The notes: a model not told the origin generated them from the sequence alone. A stretch of 64,000 bases of DNA from an uncultured Lachnospiraceae bacterium (GCA_947165275.1 CAMUZQ010000006.1:1-64000); one strand, 5' to 3'. Numbered from the stretch's first letter, positions 16,199 through 25,891 are shown. Numbers and translations: made by a program.

Positions 16199-17956
16199 TC
16201 AGGCTGTGCCCGTCTCGCACAGTCTGCTGTATGCCCCGCCAAGCCTTATCAGCTCTTCATGTGTCCCGCGCTCGATTATCCTTCCGTGATCGAGGACCAG
16301 GATGCAGTCGCTGTTCTTAACTGTCGACAGTCTGTGCGCTATCACAAAGGAAGTCCTTCCCTTCATAAGATTATCCATACCCTCCTGTATGAGGCGCTCT
16401 GTCCTGGGGTCCACGGAGCTCGTCGCTTCATCAAGTATCAGGACAGGCGTATTTGCGGCAACGGCTCTTGCGATATTCAGAAGCTGCCTCTGTCCTTCCG
16501 CCAGACTGTCTGCGTCATTTGTGAGCACGGTATCATATCCGTCAGGAAGCCCGGTTATAAAATCATGTGCATTAGCCGTTTTGGCAGCCTCTATGCATTC
16601 TTCATCCGAAATACCGGGATTCCCGAAGCGGATATTATCATATATCGTGCCGGTAAACATATGTGTATCCTGCATGACAAGACCTATAAGATGTCTTAGA
16701 TCCTTCTTGTCTATTGCGGACACAGGGCTGGAATCTATAAGTATCTCGCCGCTGTCGATCTCATAGAACCGGTTGAGCAGATTGGTTATGGTGGTCTTTC
16801 CCGACCCCGTGCTGCCGACTATTGCTATCTTCTGTCCCGGATCGGCTCTCAGACTTACGTCATACAGTATCTGAATACCGGGCACATAGCTGAAGTTCAC
16901 GTTCTTCAGTTCTATCTGTCCCTCAGGCTTCCTGCCGTCGAATGAGATCTCTCCATCATAACTCTCCGCTTCCTCATCGATCATGTCAAATATCCTCTTT
17001 GCGCCGGCAAGCGCCGTCACGATCGAATAAAGCTGTCCCGAAGCCAGTATCACCGGAACGTTCATGGTCTTTGCAAGGCTCAGGAATGCGATCGTTTTGC
17101 CTATCGTCATACCGCCCCATCCGTTTATCACAAAGACCGCGCACAAAACAGCAAACGGAAGATAAAATATGAGACTTCCGGACTGCATGTTCATGGCAGT
17201 TATTATCCCCGTATACTTTATGGCTTCAAAGGCGCTCTTTCTTAGTTCCTCATTCTTCTCCCTGAATTCCCTGAGACACTCCTCTTCTCTGCCGAATACC
17301 TTTACCACCTTCTGCCCGCTTATGATCTCCTCCGTAAAACCGTTAAGACTTCCGAGATCCTCCTGCTGCTTTGTATAATATCCCCTGGCTGAAGTCAGGA
17401 TCTTCATGCTGGCCCCGGTAACAACAGCAAGGAGTAAAAGAGCCAGCAGAGCCAGCGGGATGTTCAGGATAAGGAGCACGATGACTATCGCCACTGCCGT
17501 GAGTACGGCCGAAAAAAGATATGGTATGCCCTGACTCAGCATGAGCCTCATCGCATCTATATCATTGGAATAGATGCTCATTATCTCTCCTCTCGTATGA
17601 GTATCGAAATACTTCAGCGGAAGCCTCTCCATCTTCTCAAAGAGATCCTTCCTGAGACTGTAGAGGATATCATGTGACAGCCTTGCTGCCGTGCTTCCCT
17701 GGAGATAGGTCGCGGCCCCTCCCAGGACAAAGAGCACCAGCATACCGCCAAGTGCGGAAAGAAGTGCCCTGAAGCCTTCGGCTTTATCTTCCATGTCGAT
17801 CAGAGGAGTGATATATTTGTCCACGAGTTCGGACAGGAATGCATACACAAGCACCGATGTCAGAGATGAGATCACGACACAGGCTAAGAGAAGCATGAAC
17901 AGTCCTTTTCTGTGGGATGTTATGTATCTTATGAGTCTTTTAAGTGTATCCTTCAT
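16199..17956 (-). CDS. ABC exporter half-transporter, catalytically intact subunit
   Basis: This 585-residue type IV exporter half has six TM helices (about 1-320) and an NBD (about 345-585). The Walker A is GSTGSGKTT (381-389), Walker B 'VLILDE' with catalytic Glu510, and the H-loop His541. Its signature motif is LAEGQ instead of LSGGQ. With the next gene it should form a heterodimer with one consensus and one degenerate ATP site, as in TM287/288, BmrCD and LmrCD exporters. It could export the product of the ATP-grasp/acyltransferase genes downstream, or a toxic compound. The genes are 10 bp apart. Confidence 0.93.
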   Translation of the reverse strand: MKDTLKRLIRYITSHRKGLFMLLLACVVISSLTSVLVYAFLSELVDKYITPLIDMEDKAEGFRALLSALGGMLVLFVLGGAATYLQGSTAARLSHDILYSLRKDLFEKMERLPLKYFDTHTRGEIMSIYSNDIDAMRLMLSQGIPYLFSAVLTAVAIVIVLLILNIPLALLALLLLAVVTGASMKILTSARGYYTKQQEDLGSLNGFTEEIISGQKVVKVFGREEECLREFREKNEELRKSAFEAIKYTGIITAMNMQSGSLIFYLPFAVLCAVFVINGWGGMTIGKTIAFLSLAKTMNVPVILASGQLYSIVTALAGAKRIFDMIDEEAESYDGEISFDGRKPEGQIELKNVNFSYVPGIQILYDVSLRADPGQKIAIVGSTGSGKTTITNLLNRFYEIDSGEILIDSSPVSAIDKKDLRHLIGLVMQDTHMFTGTIYDNIRFGNPGISDEECIEAAKTANAHDFITGLPDGYDTVLTNDADSLAEGQRQLLNIARAVAANTPVLILDEATSSVDPRTERLIQEGMDNLMKGRTSFVIAHRLSTVKNSDCILVLDHGRIIERGTHEELIRLGGAYSRLCETGTA

Positions 17957-17966
17957 AGATCCCCCT

Positions 17967-19676
17967 TTAAGATACTCCGCAGAGATCCCTGTATATCCCG
18001 TTTGTCTTTATCAGCTCCTCGTGGGTGCCGAACCCGCTCACGCGTCCTTTGTCCATTACAAGTATCTTGTCCGCATCATGTATGGAAGCGACCCGCTGGG
18101 TGATGAGGATCTTCGTCACGTCGGGCATGTCGGTCTTAAGACTGTGCAGGATCCTTGCCTCGGTCTCGTTATCCAAAGCAGAGAGTGCGTCATCAAGTAT
18201 AAGTATCTGAGGCTTTCTGACAAGCGCCCTTGCAAGGCACAGTCTCTGTCTCTGGCCTCCCGAAAGATTGGAGCCGCCCTGCTCTATATATTCATCATAT
18301 TTATTTTCCTTTTCCTCAATAAAGGTATCCGCGCAGGCCATGGCGCAGGCTTTGCTGCACTCATCATATCCTGCATCCTTCCTGCCCCAGCGCAGGTTAT
18401 CAATGATCGTGCCTGAAAAGAGCACATTCTTCTGCAGGACTACGGCAATCCTGTCAGACAGAGCCTTCATGGAGTACTCCCTCACATCCTTCCCGCCGAC
18501 CTTCACGCTTCCTTCGGTGACATCATACAGGCGGCTTATGAGATTAACGAGCGAACTCTTGGATGAACCTGTCGCTCCGACTATGCCTATCATCTCACCG
18601 GGAGCGAACTTAAGGCAGATATCATCCAGCACGTTACGGCCTGCTCCCCTGCCGTAACGGAAAGATACATGATCGAACTCCACCGAATTATCCTGCATGG
18701 AAGCAACCGCCTCTTCAGCCTCCCTTATCGAAGGCTCTGTTATAAGCACTTCCTTAACTCTCGCAAAAGAGGCAAAGCTTGCCGACACCTGCACAAAACT
18801 CAATACAAGCGTCGAGATGTATGTCATGATCTGAAAAGCATAGTTGATGAAACCTGCCAGATCTCCCGTCGTCATATCACCCGCGCTAATATATCTTGCT
18901 CCGATCCAGCTGATGCCCACAAAGCAGAATTCAAGCGCTGTCATCATCACGGGATTATTAAGTGCCTGAAGCTTTTCGACCTTTATAAAGCCCTTTCTGA
19001 CAGATGCTGCCGGCTCATCAAAGCTTAAGCACTCGTCCCTCTCCCTTGCAAAAGACTTTACGATCCTGATCCCCGTAACATTTTCCTGTATCTTGCCGTT
19101 GAGCCTGTCATACTCTCTGTATACCTTTTGATATATCGGCACAGTGATCCTGATGATAAGGGAAAGAAAAACAGTGATGATCAGCACTCCGATGAGCAGG
19201 ATAAAACTAAGCCGTCTGTTAAGGGTGGTCGTAAGATAAAGAGCATAGATCACGGCTACGGGAGTTCTGAAAAAGGAGGTCAGAACGGTCTGCGCAGTAT
19301 TCTGGATATTTGTCACGTCAGTCATGGTCCGGGTCACGAGACTCGCAACCCCGAACCTGTCCAGATCCGCAAAAGAAAAGGACTGTATCTTCCCAAACAC
19401 AGCCTCTCTCAGGTTTGCCGCCAGTCCGCTGGAGGCTTTTGCCGATGTAAGATAGCCAAGAAATGCAAAGATAAGCGTCCCGAGTGCCAGGACGAGCATG
19501 ATCTTACCCCAGTAAAAGACCGCGTTCATATCGCCTGCTGATATGCCGTCGTCGATTATATGTGTCGTTATAAGCGGTATCATCGTCTCAAGTATGCCGC
19601 TTATGATCATAAGTACCGGAGTCAGGATAAAGACATTCCTGTATTGCTTTATCTGCTTAAAGACGGGGTTCTTCAA
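17967..19676 (-). CDS. ABC exporter half-transporter, degenerate-site subunit
   Basis: This 569-residue exporter half has six TM helices and an NBD. It has Walker A GATGSSKSS (367-375) and an intact LSGGQ (471-475). Its Walker B ends in Asp496 (ILILDD) instead of Glu, and the switch His is replaced by Gln527 (TQRVAS). That is the complement of the partner: the consensus site would use the partner's Walker A/B with this LSGGQ, and the degenerate site the reverse. It starts 3 bp after the response-regulator stop, so regulator and exporter are co-transcribed. Confidence 0.93.
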   Translation of the reverse strand: MKNPVFKQIKQYRNVFILTPVLMIISGILETMIPLITTHIIDDGISAGDMNAVFYWGKIMLVLALGTLIFAFLGYLTSAKASSGLAANLREAVFGKIQSFSFADLDRFGVASLVTRTMTDVTNIQNTAQTVLTSFFRTPVAVIYALYLTTTLNRRLSFILLIGVLIITVFLSLIIRITVPIYQKVYREYDRLNGKIQENVTGIRIVKSFARERDECLSFDEPAASVRKGFIKVEKLQALNNPVMMTALEFCFVGISWIGARYISAGDMTTGDLAGFINYAFQIMTYISTLVLSFVQVSASFASFARVKEVLITEPSIREAEEAVASMQDNSVEFDHVSFRYGRGAGRNVLDDICLKFAPGEMIGIVGATGSSKSSLVNLISRLYDVTEGSVKVGGKDVREYSMKALSDRIAVVLQKNVLFSGTIIDNLRWGRKDAGYDECSKACAMACADTFIEEKENKYDEYIEQGGSNLSGGQRQRLCLARALVRKPQILILDDALSALDNETEARILHSLKTDMPDVTKILITQRVASIHDADKILVMDKGRVSGFGTHEELIKTNGIYRDLCGVS

Positions 19677-19679
19677 TAG

Positions 19680-20360
19680 TCATGCCTCAAATTTGTAGCC
19701 TATGCCCCAGACGGTTTTTATCATTTCACCCTTTTCACCCATTTTTGCGCGGAGCTTCTTGACATGTGTGTCGATAGTACGGGCATCACCGAAATAATCA
19801 TAATTCCATACATTATTAAGGATCTTTTCGCGGGAAAGGGCAAGCCCTGCATTTTCCATGAAATACTGAAGGAGCTCAAACTCCTTGAAGGAAAGATCTG
19901 TTTCCCTGCCGTCGATCGTACACGAATGCGCCCCCGTATCGAGTGTTATACCGCCGATCTCAAGTCTTTTTCCGTCGCCGATCGCATTTGACCTCCTGAG
20001 GATCGCATCTACTCTTGCAACAAGGATGTTTGGTGAGAATGGCTTTGAAATATATTCATCAGCTCCGAGATCAAACCCCTGGAGCTCATCCTTTTCTTCA
20101 CTCTTTGCAGTCAGCATGATCACAGGTGTCTTTGAATACTGTCTTATCTCCTTCAAAGTCTGATAGCCGTCCATAACCGGCATCATCACATCAAGTATCA
20201 CAAGAGAAATGTCCCCGTCCTCATGCTCGAAGAATATATCCACGGCCTTACGGCCGTTTTCGGCCTCCAGAACCTCATAATCCTTCTTTCTCAGGAAATC
20301 ACCTATAAGCTTCCTCATTCTTGCTTCATCATCTACGATCAGTATCTTAATCCTGTCCAT
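19680..20360 (-). CDS. OmpR/PhoB-family response regulator
   Basis: The 226-residue regulator has a receiver domain (1-120) with the acidic pocket Asp10/Asp11, phospho-acceptor Asp57 in 'VILDVMMPVMDG', Thr84 and Lys106. A winged-helix output domain (about 130-226) ends in 'TVWGIGYKFEA'. No histidine kinase is adjacent; the nearest kinase in the window is at 62792-64000. Its start lies inside the end of the one-TM protein gene (14 bp overlap), and the ABC exporter follows by 3 bp. It probably controls the run it lies in, although no operator could be identified. Confidence 0.93.
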   Translation of the reverse strand: MDRIKILIVDDEARMRKLIGDFLRKKDYEVLEAENGRKAVDIFFEHEDGDISLVILDVMMPVMDGYQTLKEIRQYSKTPVIMLTAKSEEKDELQGFDLGADEYISKPFSPNILVARVDAILRRSNAIGDGKRLEIGGITLDTGAHSCTIDGRETDLSFKEFELLQYFMENAGLALSREKILNNVWNYDYFGDARTIDTHVKKLRAKMGEKGEMIKTVWGIGYKFEA

Positions 20361-20994
20361 TTTTTATCGCTTCCTCTTTCTCTCTGAGTGCTTTTTCTCT
20401 CTCCGTCAGGGATTCCTCCCATTCGGCATACTGGTTCTCTATAGCGGTTTTATAATTTATGATATTGGGATTGTCTGAGCTTCTCGCAACCATAAACATG
20501 GCTGCGACCAGACATATTGAAATTACAGCGACTGCAACGGCTATCCTGTACTTGCGCTTAAGGTTTTTATTCTCAGCTACAAGATCCGTGGTAACTCTGG
20601 GTCTTGCCTCCGCTCTTGCTTCGTTTCTTGCCCTCTGGGTAAAGAGCGAGCCTGTCTCGATAGGCCTTATCCTCTCCGGATCTATCGAACCGCACTCCAC
20701 AAGAAATTCCCTTACCCTCATAAGAAAATCCACGCCGACAGGCGTGACAAAAAGACCGTTCTCGATCATCTTGTGATATATCGCAAGCACCTCTTCAGGA
20801 TTGTCCTTATTCATCCGCTGGCTTATATAGACCATTTTCTTATATTCTTCCTCGGCGGTCTTAGCATCTGCCAGTGCCGAAAACCTGAAGCCCCTTACGG
20901 TAAGAACATCGTCCTTGATCTTCTCTGCCCCATCCTTTTTTGCTTCTTTCGGGACGGCCCCTGTATTCTCTTCAGCTTTTTCCTGTGCTTCCAA
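20347..20994 (-). CDS. Unknown single-pass membrane protein with charged flanks
   Basis: I do not recognise this 215-residue protein. Residues 1-145 are charged and helical with a block '[32 protein letters not shown]' split here as about residues 67-98. One TM helix spans about 151-170 after a basic KRKYR stop, and a charged tail follows. The N-terminal part should be cytoplasmic. It overlaps dut by 23 bp upstream and the response regulator by 14 bp downstream. Lying where a sensor kinase would be expected, it might feed a signal to the regulator, but nothing in the sequence shows a kinase or receptor domain. Confidence 0.75.
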   Translation of the reverse strand: MEAQEKAEENTGAVPKEAKKDGAEKIKDDVLTVRGFRFSALADAKTAEEEYKKMVYISQRMNKDNPEEVLAIYHKMIENGLFVTPVGVDFLMRVREFLVECGSIDPERIRPIETGSLFTQRARNEARAEARPRVTTDLVAENKNLKRKYRIAVAVAVISICLVAAMFMVARSSDNPNIINYKTAIENQYAEWEESLTEREKALREKEEAIKNGQD

Positions 20995-21403
20995 ACCCGC
21001 CCCTGTCCTGTCCGTCTAAATGCTCCGACTCTTCAAATTCTATCACCGGCTGATGCTCAAATATCCTGAACTGACATATCCTGTCATTTATATGTATCTC
21101 AGTATCCCTCAGCGCATATACAGGCATGAACCACTGGTCGTTGTCTCCGCAATATGACTCATCTATTACCCCGCAGGAATTTGTCTGTATCACGCCGAAA
21201 TTCTTAAAGGTGCTCGACCTGGGAACAACATGCGCCTCATATCCCTCAGGCAGCTGCATAGCTATCCCCAGAGGTATCAGATGAAACTCTCCGGCCCTGA
21301 GGCTTACATTCTCCGCTGAACGCAGGTCGATCCAGTCGCTTTTGCCGTCAATATACCTGAGACGCTCGATCTCATCGGAAAAATACCTGATCCTGATCTT
21401 CAT
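20972..21403 (-). CDS. dut: dUTP diphosphatase (dUTPase)
   Basis: This 143-residue trimeric-type dUTPase hydrolyses dUTP to dUMP and pyrophosphate, keeping uracil out of DNA. Motifs are in order: 'DLRSAE' (motif 1), '[10 protein letters not shown]' (motif 2), '[14 protein letters not shown]' (motif 3), 'DRICQFRI' (motif 4) and the Gly-rich C-terminal '[11 protein letters not shown]' (motif 5). The catalytic Asp is in motif 3. The gene begins 3 bp after sufS and runs into the next gene by 23 bp. It is an ordinary housekeeping gene lying between SUF and the regulator/exporter genes. Confidence 0.92.
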   Translation of the reverse strand: MKIRIRYFSDEIERLRYIDGKSDWIDLRSAENVSLRAGEFHLIPLGIAMQLPEGYEAHVVPRSSTFKNFGVIQTNSCGVIDESYCGDNDQWFMPVYALRDTEIHINDRICQFRIFEHQPVIEFEESEHLDGQDRGGFGSTGKS

Positions 21404-21406
21404 ATC

Positions 21407-22624
21407 CTAATCACCATACCCCATTATCCTTCTGACCTTTTTGACAGAGGCTGTAAACCTTTCGACATCCTCCTCATCATTATACAGATAAAGCGAAGCC
21501 CTTGCAGTATTTGAAACCTTAAGATAATCCATGAGGGGCTGAGCGCAATGATGCCCTGCCCGTATATCCACCCTGTCTGCATCCAGTATGGATGCTATAT
21601 CATGAGGATGCACTCCATCGATCGTAAATGAGATTATTCCGTTATGCCCCGCAGGATCCTCCGATCCGTATATATGAACATAAGGCAGCTCTGAAAACTC
21701 CTCAAATATCCTTGCAGTAAGATCGTCCTCCGTCTTTCTGACCTGATCAAAACCCACATTCTGAAGATATTCTATAGCAGCCTTTAATCCGAAGGCTCCG
21801 GCAGGATTCACCGTCCCGGCCTCAAATTTGTGCGGCAGCTCCGCCCAGGTCGCTCCGTCAAGCCTCACATATTCTATCATCTCTCCGCCGGTGAGGAAGG
21901 GGGGCATTTCTTCCAGCAGCTCACTTCTCCCGTAAAGCACCCCTATACCGAAGGGTGCCATGAGCTTATGTCCGGAAAAAGCGAGAAAATCCGCATTGAG
22001 CTCCCTGACATCGACCTTCATATGCGGAACAGACTGCGCTCCGTCAACGACGATGACACCGCCGTTTTTATGAACTCTGTCCGCCAGCTCCTTTACAGGA
22101 TTTACACAGCCCAGGACATTTGATACCTGGGCGGCAGCGATAAGCCTGCACCTGGGTGAGATCTTTTTATCCAGCTCCTCTTCGGTAAAGCTTCCGTCCC
22201 TTTCCGGCTCCAGATATATAAGCTTCGCCCCGGTCTTCTCTGCGACCATCTGCCAGGGGAGCATATCGGAGTGATGCTCCATCACTGTCGTCACGATCTC
22301 ATCACCCTCATGGATATGATAAAGCCCGTAGCTGTATGCTACAAGGTTCAAAGCCTCCGTTGTATTTCTTGTAAATATGATCTCGCGGTCTTCCGCTGCA
22401 TTCAAAAAATCCTTTACACAGGCTCTGGCCTCGGCATAAGCGTCAGTCGCTGCCATGGACAGCTCATACAGTCCCCTTAAAGGATTGGCGTTCATATTCT
22501 CGTAAAAGTATTTCTCCGCCTCTATCACCTTCTCCGGTCTCTGCGCAGTTGCCGCGGAATCAAGATATACGCAGGGCGCCTTTTTGAAAACGGGGAAATC
22601 ATCCTTATATATATTACTGCTCAC
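21407..22624 (-). CDS. sufS: Cysteine desulfurase SufS
   Basis: This PLP-dependent group II desulfurase of 405 residues removes sulfur from cysteine for Fe-S cluster assembly. Lys220 in 'AFSGHKLMAPFG' is the Schiff-base lysine, His118 stacks on PLP, and Cys360 in 'RAGHHCAQPL' carries the persulfide. The start overlaps the sufD stop by 4 bp. No sufU or sufE gene follows; dut comes next, so the sulfur acceptor must be SufBCD directly or be encoded elsewhere. Confidence 0.95.
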   Translation of the reverse strand: MSSNIYKDDFPVFKKAPCVYLDSAATAQRPEKVIEAEKYFYENMNANPLRGLYELSMAATDAYAEARACVKDFLNAAEDREIIFTRNTTEALNLVAYSYGLYHIHEGDEIVTTVMEHHSDMLPWQMVAEKTGAKLIYLEPERDGSFTEEELDKKISPRCRLIAAAQVSNVLGCVNPVKELADRVHKNGGVIVVDGAQSVPHMKVDVRELNADFLAFSGHKLMAPFGIGVLYGRSELLEEMPPFLTGGEMIEYVRLDGATWAELPHKFEAGTVNPAGAFGLKAAIEYLQNVGFDQVRKTEDDLTARIFEEFSELPYVHIYGSEDPAGHNGIISFTIDGVHPHDIASILDADRVDIRAGHHCAQPLMDYLKVSNTARASLYLYNDEEDVERFTASVKKVRRIMGYGD

Positions 22625-23715
22625 TTAAATGCCTCCTCCATATAATACTGTATCCGTCCGTGAGTATGCTCGTCCTTTATGAGATTTCTTACCGAGTTGA
22701 GCTTTGCTTTGGTCGCAAGCAGCTCCGCCTCATATTTTGAAAAGCCTCTTGTCTGCATATAATAAAGCATATCTGACGAGAGTCTGCCTATGGATGCTCC
22801 GTGAGTCCCCTCCACATCCTCCTCGTCACAAAGAATGACAGGCAGGGTTTTGTTTACCACCCCATCTGATAAGAGCAGTACATCCTCAAGCTCATTTCCA
22901 TGCGCTCCTCCGGCTCCTCTTATAAGATCGATCGTGCCTCTGAAATTCTTGCCGGCCCTGTCTCTCAATGCACCTTTTACATTAAGAGAAGAACCTGTCT
23001 TTCTTCCGGTATGGGCTATGTAATAATTCATATCCAGACTCTGATCATTTAAGCAGAGATATCCCATATCTCCGTTAAACTCCGCCTTATAGCCCTTAAG
23101 AGCCGCGGAAAGCCCGATGTAATTCCGTCCTCCCCCCAGACACATCTGTGTAATATCAAAATATCCGTTATCCTCTACAAAAACACCTATATCATCAAGG
23201 CATAGAAAGCCTGAGCCAAGGAGGTTAACCTTTACAAGATGAACCTTTGCATTCCTTCCGACCCATATCTTTGTCTGAACTCCGAAAAAACCTCTGGCTT
23301 CCCTTTTTGAGGAGGAGTAATCCATGATAACGGTTATGGAGCTGTCCTCCGCCGCATGTATCTCGACCCTGTCAGCATTGGAATCTCCATTCTCCATCAG
23401 ATACCTGATGCTCACAGGCTCAGTCACACTCCTGCCCGGTCTTGCATGCACCATCAGAACATCTTTGCTGGCCTCAGCGAAAAAAGCCTCAGCCTCTTCA
23501 CCCATCCCGCATTTCACGGATCTGATATTGAAGGAGCTTTTCAGGTCGCATCCTCCGCAGTCACTGCAGGATTCATTTCCTATCATGGCTCCGGCAGGGA
23601 TCTTTTCGACTGTGGCTTTTCCGCTTCCGTTCAGGACTATCTTATCCTCTAATATTACTTCGTTAAGCTTAAGTGCATTCCATGTAAGCGATTTCAGACT
23701 GTTTATCTTCATCAT
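22621..23715 (-). CDS. sufD: Fe-S cluster assembly protein SufD
   Basis: The 364-residue protein is a beta-helix scaffold partner of SufB in the SufBC2D complex. The C-terminal core shows 'EGTHGASIGRLSSDMLYYMQTRGFSKYEAE', matching the SufBD family end (positions about 308-340). The N-terminal half is diverged, as usual for SufD, and contains a 'GNESCSDCGGC' Cys cluster. Its start overlaps the sufB stop by 4 bp. It acts in the cytoplasm. Confidence 0.9.
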   Translation of the reverse strand: MMKINSLKSLTWNALKLNEVILEDKIVLNGSGKATVEKIPAGAMIGNESCSDCGGCDLKSSFNIRSVKCGMGEEAEAFFAEASKDVLMVHARPGRSVTEPVSIRYLMENGDSNADRVEIHAAEDSSITVIMDYSSSKREARGFFGVQTKIWVGRNAKVHLVKVNLLGSGFLCLDDIGVFVEDNGYFDITQMCLGGGRNYIGLSAALKGYKAEFNGDMGYLCLNDQSLDMNYYIAHTGRKTGSSLNVKGALRDRAGKNFRGTIDLIRGAGGAHGNELEDVLLLSDGVVNKTLPVILCDEEDVEGTHGASIGRLSSDMLYYMQTRGFSKYEAELLATKAKLNSVRNLIKDEHTHGRIQYYMEEAFK

Positions 23716-25127
23716 CCTATCGCCCCCTTCATCTCAAGCTGGATCAGATTGTTCATCTCGACTGCATATTCAAGCGGCAGCTCCTTCGAAACGTTATCCG
23801 CAAACCCGGAAACTATCATTGCCTTCGCATCTTCCTCCGATATTCCCCTGCTCATGAGGTAAAATACTGCATCATCAGATATGCGTCCGATCTTTGCCTC
23901 ATGGCCGACATCGGCCTCATTCGTCCTTATGTCCATGGCCGGTATAGTATCCGATCTGGATATGTCATCAAGCATCAGCGAAGCACAGGATACCGAAGCC
24001 TTTGAATCCCTTGCTCCCTCTCTGATGGTAAGCGCGCTCCTGAAGGTACTCTCGCCTCCGCTTTTTGATATTGATTTGGTATTAATAAACGACGAGGTGC
24101 GCTCTCCCAGCTGGACTATCTTTGCACCTGTATCAAGATTCTGTCCCGCCCCCGCAAAGGTGATGCCCGTAAACTCACAGTGTGAATCATTCCCCTTGAG
24201 GATCGTCATCGGATACAGGTAGGATACATGCGAGCCAAAGGAGCCCGATACCCATTCCATGGAAGCCCCCTCCTCGCATATCGCGCGCTTGGTATTCAGG
24301 TTATACATGTTTTTTGACCAGTTTTCTATGGTCGAATATCTGAGTCTTGCATTTTTTCCTACGAAAAGCTCCACGCATCCGGCATGAAGATTGGCGACAT
24401 TGTATTTAGGCGCCGAGCACCCCTCTATGAAATGAAGATCTGCTCCCTCTGATACAATGATGAGAGTATGCTCAAACTGTCCGGCTCCTGCCGCATTAAG
24501 CCTGAAGTAGGACTGAAGAGGTATCTCAACCTTTACTCCCGGAGGAACATAAACAAACGAACCTCCCGACCATACCGCCCCGTGAAGCGCTGCGAATTTA
24601 TGATCGGTCGGCGGTACGAGCTTCATGAAATGCTCACGTACCATTCCTTCATATTCTCCGGTAAGTGCCGATTCCATGTCCGTATATATAACGCCCTGGG
24701 CAAGAACCTCCTCCTTGACATTATGATATACCAGCTCGGAATCGTACTGCGCACCTACTCCGGCAAGACTCGTTCTCTCGGCTTCCGGTATGCCAAGCTT
24801 CTCAAATGTATCCTTGATATCCGAAGGCACATCCTCCCAGGCTGCCTGCATCCCGGTCTTTGACCTTACATAGGTTACGATATCATCCATATTAAGCCCG
24901 GAGATATCAGGTCCCCATTCCGGTATCTTAAGCTCATTGTATATATCAAGGCTCTTCAGCCTGAACTCGAGCATCCACTCCGGATCGTGCTTTTCCCGTG
25001 AGATCTCTCTTACGATTTCAGGCGTGAGCCCTTCCCTTACCTTATAGAAATCCTCTTCCTTTTCCTCATAGCGAAAATCATAGAGGCTTCTGTCTATATC
25101 TTTAACTTCAGAACGTTCCTTTGCCAT
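23712..25127 (-). CDS. sufB: Fe-S cluster assembly scaffold SufB
   Basis: This 471-residue scaffold is where nascent Fe-S clusters form. Family marks include 'WSGGSFVYVPPGVKVEIPLQ', 'EGCSAPKYNVANLHAGCVE' and near the C-terminus 'EADVGHEAKIGRISDDAVFYL'. It forms SufBC2D with the adjacent sufC and sufD products. It begins 12 bp after sufC. Its length and sequence are typical, and it is one of the most secure calls in the window. Confidence 0.96.
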   Translation of the reverse strand: MAKERSEVKDIDRSLYDFRYEEKEEDFYKVREGLTPEIVREISREKHDPEWMLEFRLKSLDIYNELKIPEWGPDISGLNMDDIVTYVRSKTGMQAAWEDVPSDIKDTFEKLGIPEAERTSLAGVGAQYDSELVYHNVKEEVLAQGVIYTDMESALTGEYEGMVREHFMKLVPPTDHKFAALHGAVWSGGSFVYVPPGVKVEIPLQSYFRLNAAGAGQFEHTLIIVSEGADLHFIEGCSAPKYNVANLHAGCVELFVGKNARLRYSTIENWSKNMYNLNTKRAICEEGASMEWVSGSFGSHVSYLYPMTILKGNDSHCEFTGITFAGAGQNLDTGAKIVQLGERTSSFINTKSISKSGGESTFRSALTIREGARDSKASVSCASLMLDDISRSDTIPAMDIRTNEADVGHEAKIGRISDDAVFYLMSRGISEEDAKAMIVSGFADNVSKELPLEYAVEMNNLIQLEMKGAIG

Positions 25128-25139
25128 TATGTCAAACCT

Positions 25140-25877
25140 TTATGCGCCGAATCTGTCAAATCCGTTTTCATTGATATCCTCTACCAGGGAGCCGTCACCG
25201 TTTGCAACTATCTCTCCCCTTACAAGCACATGTGTGTAATCCACATGCAGAGATTCCAGGATCTTCGTACTGTGCGTTATTATGAGCAGAGCTCCCTCTT
25301 CATTCTTCTGATACTCCCTGATCCCAGCTGACACTGTCCGTACCGCATCCACATCGAGTCCGGAGTCGGTTTCATCCAGGATCGCAAACCTGGGCTTCAG
25401 CATGAGCAGCTGCAGGATCTCCGCCTTTTTCTTTTCACCACCGGAAAAGCCGACGTTCAGATCCCTGTCTTTATAGGGTGTATCAAAATTCAGTATCTTC
25501 ATATCAGCTGCAAGCTCCTTACGGTATTCCGAAAACCTGATCTTCTCTCCGGTTTTCTGGATTATCGCATTCCTGATGAAGGACGAAAGAGTGATTCCGG
25601 GAACCTCCAGAGGATTCTGAAAGGACATGAACATCCCTGCCTTTGCCCTTTTATCGGCAGTCTCATTTCTGATATCGAGCCCGTTAAAATATATGCTTCC
25701 ATTTGTTATCTCATAGGCAGGATTACCCATAAGAGCATTCCCCAATGTGGATTTGCCGGCTCCGTTCGGACCCATGAGCACATGGGTCTCCCCTTTTCCT
25801 ATACTTAAAGTGATATTTTTCAGTATCTGACTGTCGTCAACTGAAACACATAAATCCTTGATCTCCAATAATGCCAT
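25140..25877 (-). CDS. sufC: Fe-S assembly ATPase SufC
   Basis: This 245-residue ABC-type ATPase energises the SufB/SufD scaffold in the cytoplasm. Walker A is GPNGAGKST, the signature 'NVGFSGGEKKKAEI' is the SufC-specific form, and Walker B is 'FAILDETDSGLD'. It opens the suf genes, 14 bp after a pyridoxal kinase gene. The order sufC-B-D-S without sufU fits Clostridia. Confidence 0.96.
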   Translation of the reverse strand: MALLEIKDLCVSVDDSQILKNITLSIGKGETHVLMGPNGAGKSTLGNALMGNPAYEITNGSIYFNGLDIRNETADKRAKAGMFMSFQNPLEVPGITLSSFIRNAIIQKTGEKIRFSEYRKELAADMKILNFDTPYKDRDLNVGFSGGEKKKAEILQLLMLKPRFAILDETDSGLDVDAVRTVSAGIREYQKNEEGALLIITHSTKILESLHVDYTHVLVRGEIVANGDGSLVEDINENGFDRFGA

Positions 25878-25891
25878 CTTTCATACCTCTG

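Noticed and set aside
21407-25877. A missing or broken sufU
   Set aside because: Absence of sufU after sufS may simply reflect a different locus or the SufU-less sufCBDS type; nothing broken is visible.
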